NCBI GenBank assembly: GCA_019054805.1
Contig: JAHQIY010000041.1
Location: forward strand, 186,001-250,000
Direction of reading: 5' to 3'
DNA: 64,000 nt
From: Brachionus manjavacas
Lineage: Eukaryota; Rotifera; Eurotatoria; Ploima; Brachionidae
Shown piece by piece: positions 63,001 to 64,000 of this stretch (the stretch's first letter is position 1; every line of letters begins with the position of its first letter). Made by a program: the position numbers and the translations under genes. The notes under the pieces were generated by a model. The model was not told the origin of the DNA. It did not search any database and saw nothing but the letters and a program-made list of their open reading frames with translations.

Positions 63001-64000
63001 TCTCCATATTAATAAAATTATAAGAAATATATTAGTTAGAGTATTACTAGGTTAAAATCAAACTAACTAAACAAACTGATTAAAACAAAATATCGTTTGA
63101 TTTAAAAAATATAAATTAACTTGAGATAAAGTTTTTCGTTTTATATTCAGATGGTCAATTCAAAGTAAAAAAAAGTATTATATGATCGAAAAAATTTTGT
63201 ATAGCATTTTTGTAAAATAATTTAGAAATTTTCAAAATTAGTGATAATTCTTTTTATTTAAAATTTCTTTATATCATCTTTCTAAAATTTATTTTTGTTT
63301 AGATCTTTTGATAATACCATAATTTAATTTAAATAAATTTTACATTTATCATTAATTTTTTAAAAGAACCCAAAGGATCTTTTAGGAAGTCTTTAAGAAT
63401 TCTAAGCTTTCCCTGAAAATACTTCTTAGAACTTACCGGAACAGATACTGTTTTAGATCTTATCAAGAATTTTGTTTTAGATAGGATAGTTCGTTCTTAA
63501 TACCATTTTCTTCTTTGTCGCCTTGTTAAATTTTGTGCATTGTGTTACCACTTTTCTTTCCAAATCTACAAATTGGTAAATGTATGAATAAAATACCCCA
63601 GATTATCAAGATTTTACATAATAAGATTAATTAACTAATTTTAGACAGAGTAACTAAATTTTATAATTAATGAATTTAAATACTGACAACATATTAATTA
63701 AAATGACAGAATCAGATTAAAAAATAGAATAAAATCAAATAGATTGTCTTTTGTTTAACTCTTAAAAAGTCCCTTATCACTGTAGAAGGCAGATGTTGAA
63801 GTTACCCCATATTGCCATCAATTCCGACCCTGAAATTTAAAATTCTTGATCAAAAAATGAATTTTAATAATGGCTAAAAATTTTAAAAAATTTTTGGTAA
63901 GCAAAAAATATTAAATTTGTGAATAAAAAATATCATGCCTTTAAATAAACAATACCTACTGTTTTAAGAGGCAAGGTAATAAAATAATTTTAAAAGTAAA
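63001..64000. other. AT-rich end of window
   Basis: No gene recognised. A less AT-rich stretch at 63775-63832, on the minus strand, has a TTTCAG acceptor-like start, about 16 open codons and a possible GTGATA donor. It might be a small exon or repeat, with no supporting homology. Confidence 0.35.

Noticed and set aside
1-64000. CRISPR array, operon, phage or other bacterial system
   Set aside because: No regularly spaced direct repeats and no ribosome-binding-site-led gene clusters; spliced animal genes and a eukaryotic tRNA gene dominate.

Overview
The window is strongly AT-rich eukaryotic (metazoan) DNA. It holds three host protein-coding genes, all read from the minus strand, and one tRNA gene. 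Nearly everything else that can be identified is transposable-element debris. Splice junctions are ordinary GT..AG. The small introns cluster tightly at 49-58 nt, and the four introns of 3 kb or more all carry recognisable mobile elements. The gene set (K-Cl cotransporter, obscurin/UNC-89-type Ig-SH3 protein) indicates an animal. Very high AT, minimal introns and abundant Jockey/CR1-type LINE fragments would suit a rotifer such as Brachionus, but that is inference; nothing here proves the species.

Layout. (1) 1-4239: AT-rich, with two LINE-type 3' end modules. (2) 4240-7725, minus: a four-exon model for a 623-residue protein with three I-set Ig domains and an obscurin-like SH3 domain. (3) 7726-15720: intergenic, with a hAT-like MITE, two 3' ends of a CR1/L2-like LINE with (CTA)n tails, a Tc1 transposase remnant and a MULE-type remnant with a SWIM finger. 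(4) 15803-36777, minus: a complete 13-exon K-Cl cotransporter (SLC12A4-7 type). All 13 exons were joined in phase to 1130 codons plus a stop. Its large introns hold a nest of inverted-repeat elements, two pogo-like MITEs, a perfect 131-bp inverted repeat and LINE fragments. (5) 38.7-49.0 kb: a graveyard of Jockey-like LINEs with datable nesting: LINE in LINE with a perfect 20-bp target duplication, a MITE and a small insertion that can each be removed to restore an RT frame, and an inverted duplication of an already dead LINE. (6) 45948-50353, minus: a two-exon gene for a Gln/Asn-rich protein with a basic charged tail; its 3.2-kb intron contains part of the graveyard. (7) 50.4-59.9 kb: a hAT-like element with an 8-bp target duplication, a gag-pol remnant, GGCCG-rich repeats and LINE 3' pieces. 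(8) tRNA-Gln(TTG) at 59946-60017. (9) 60-64 kb: further mobile-element remnants, including a badly decayed RT with a YLDD box.

No operon, CRISPR array or bacterial-type system is present. The strongest new material is structural: stem-loop plus A-rich tail modules recurring at LINE 3' ends, stacked palindromes inside one cotransporter intron, and layered insertions that give a relative order of transposition. Clade names for elements are read by eye from motifs and terminal sequences and are tentative.
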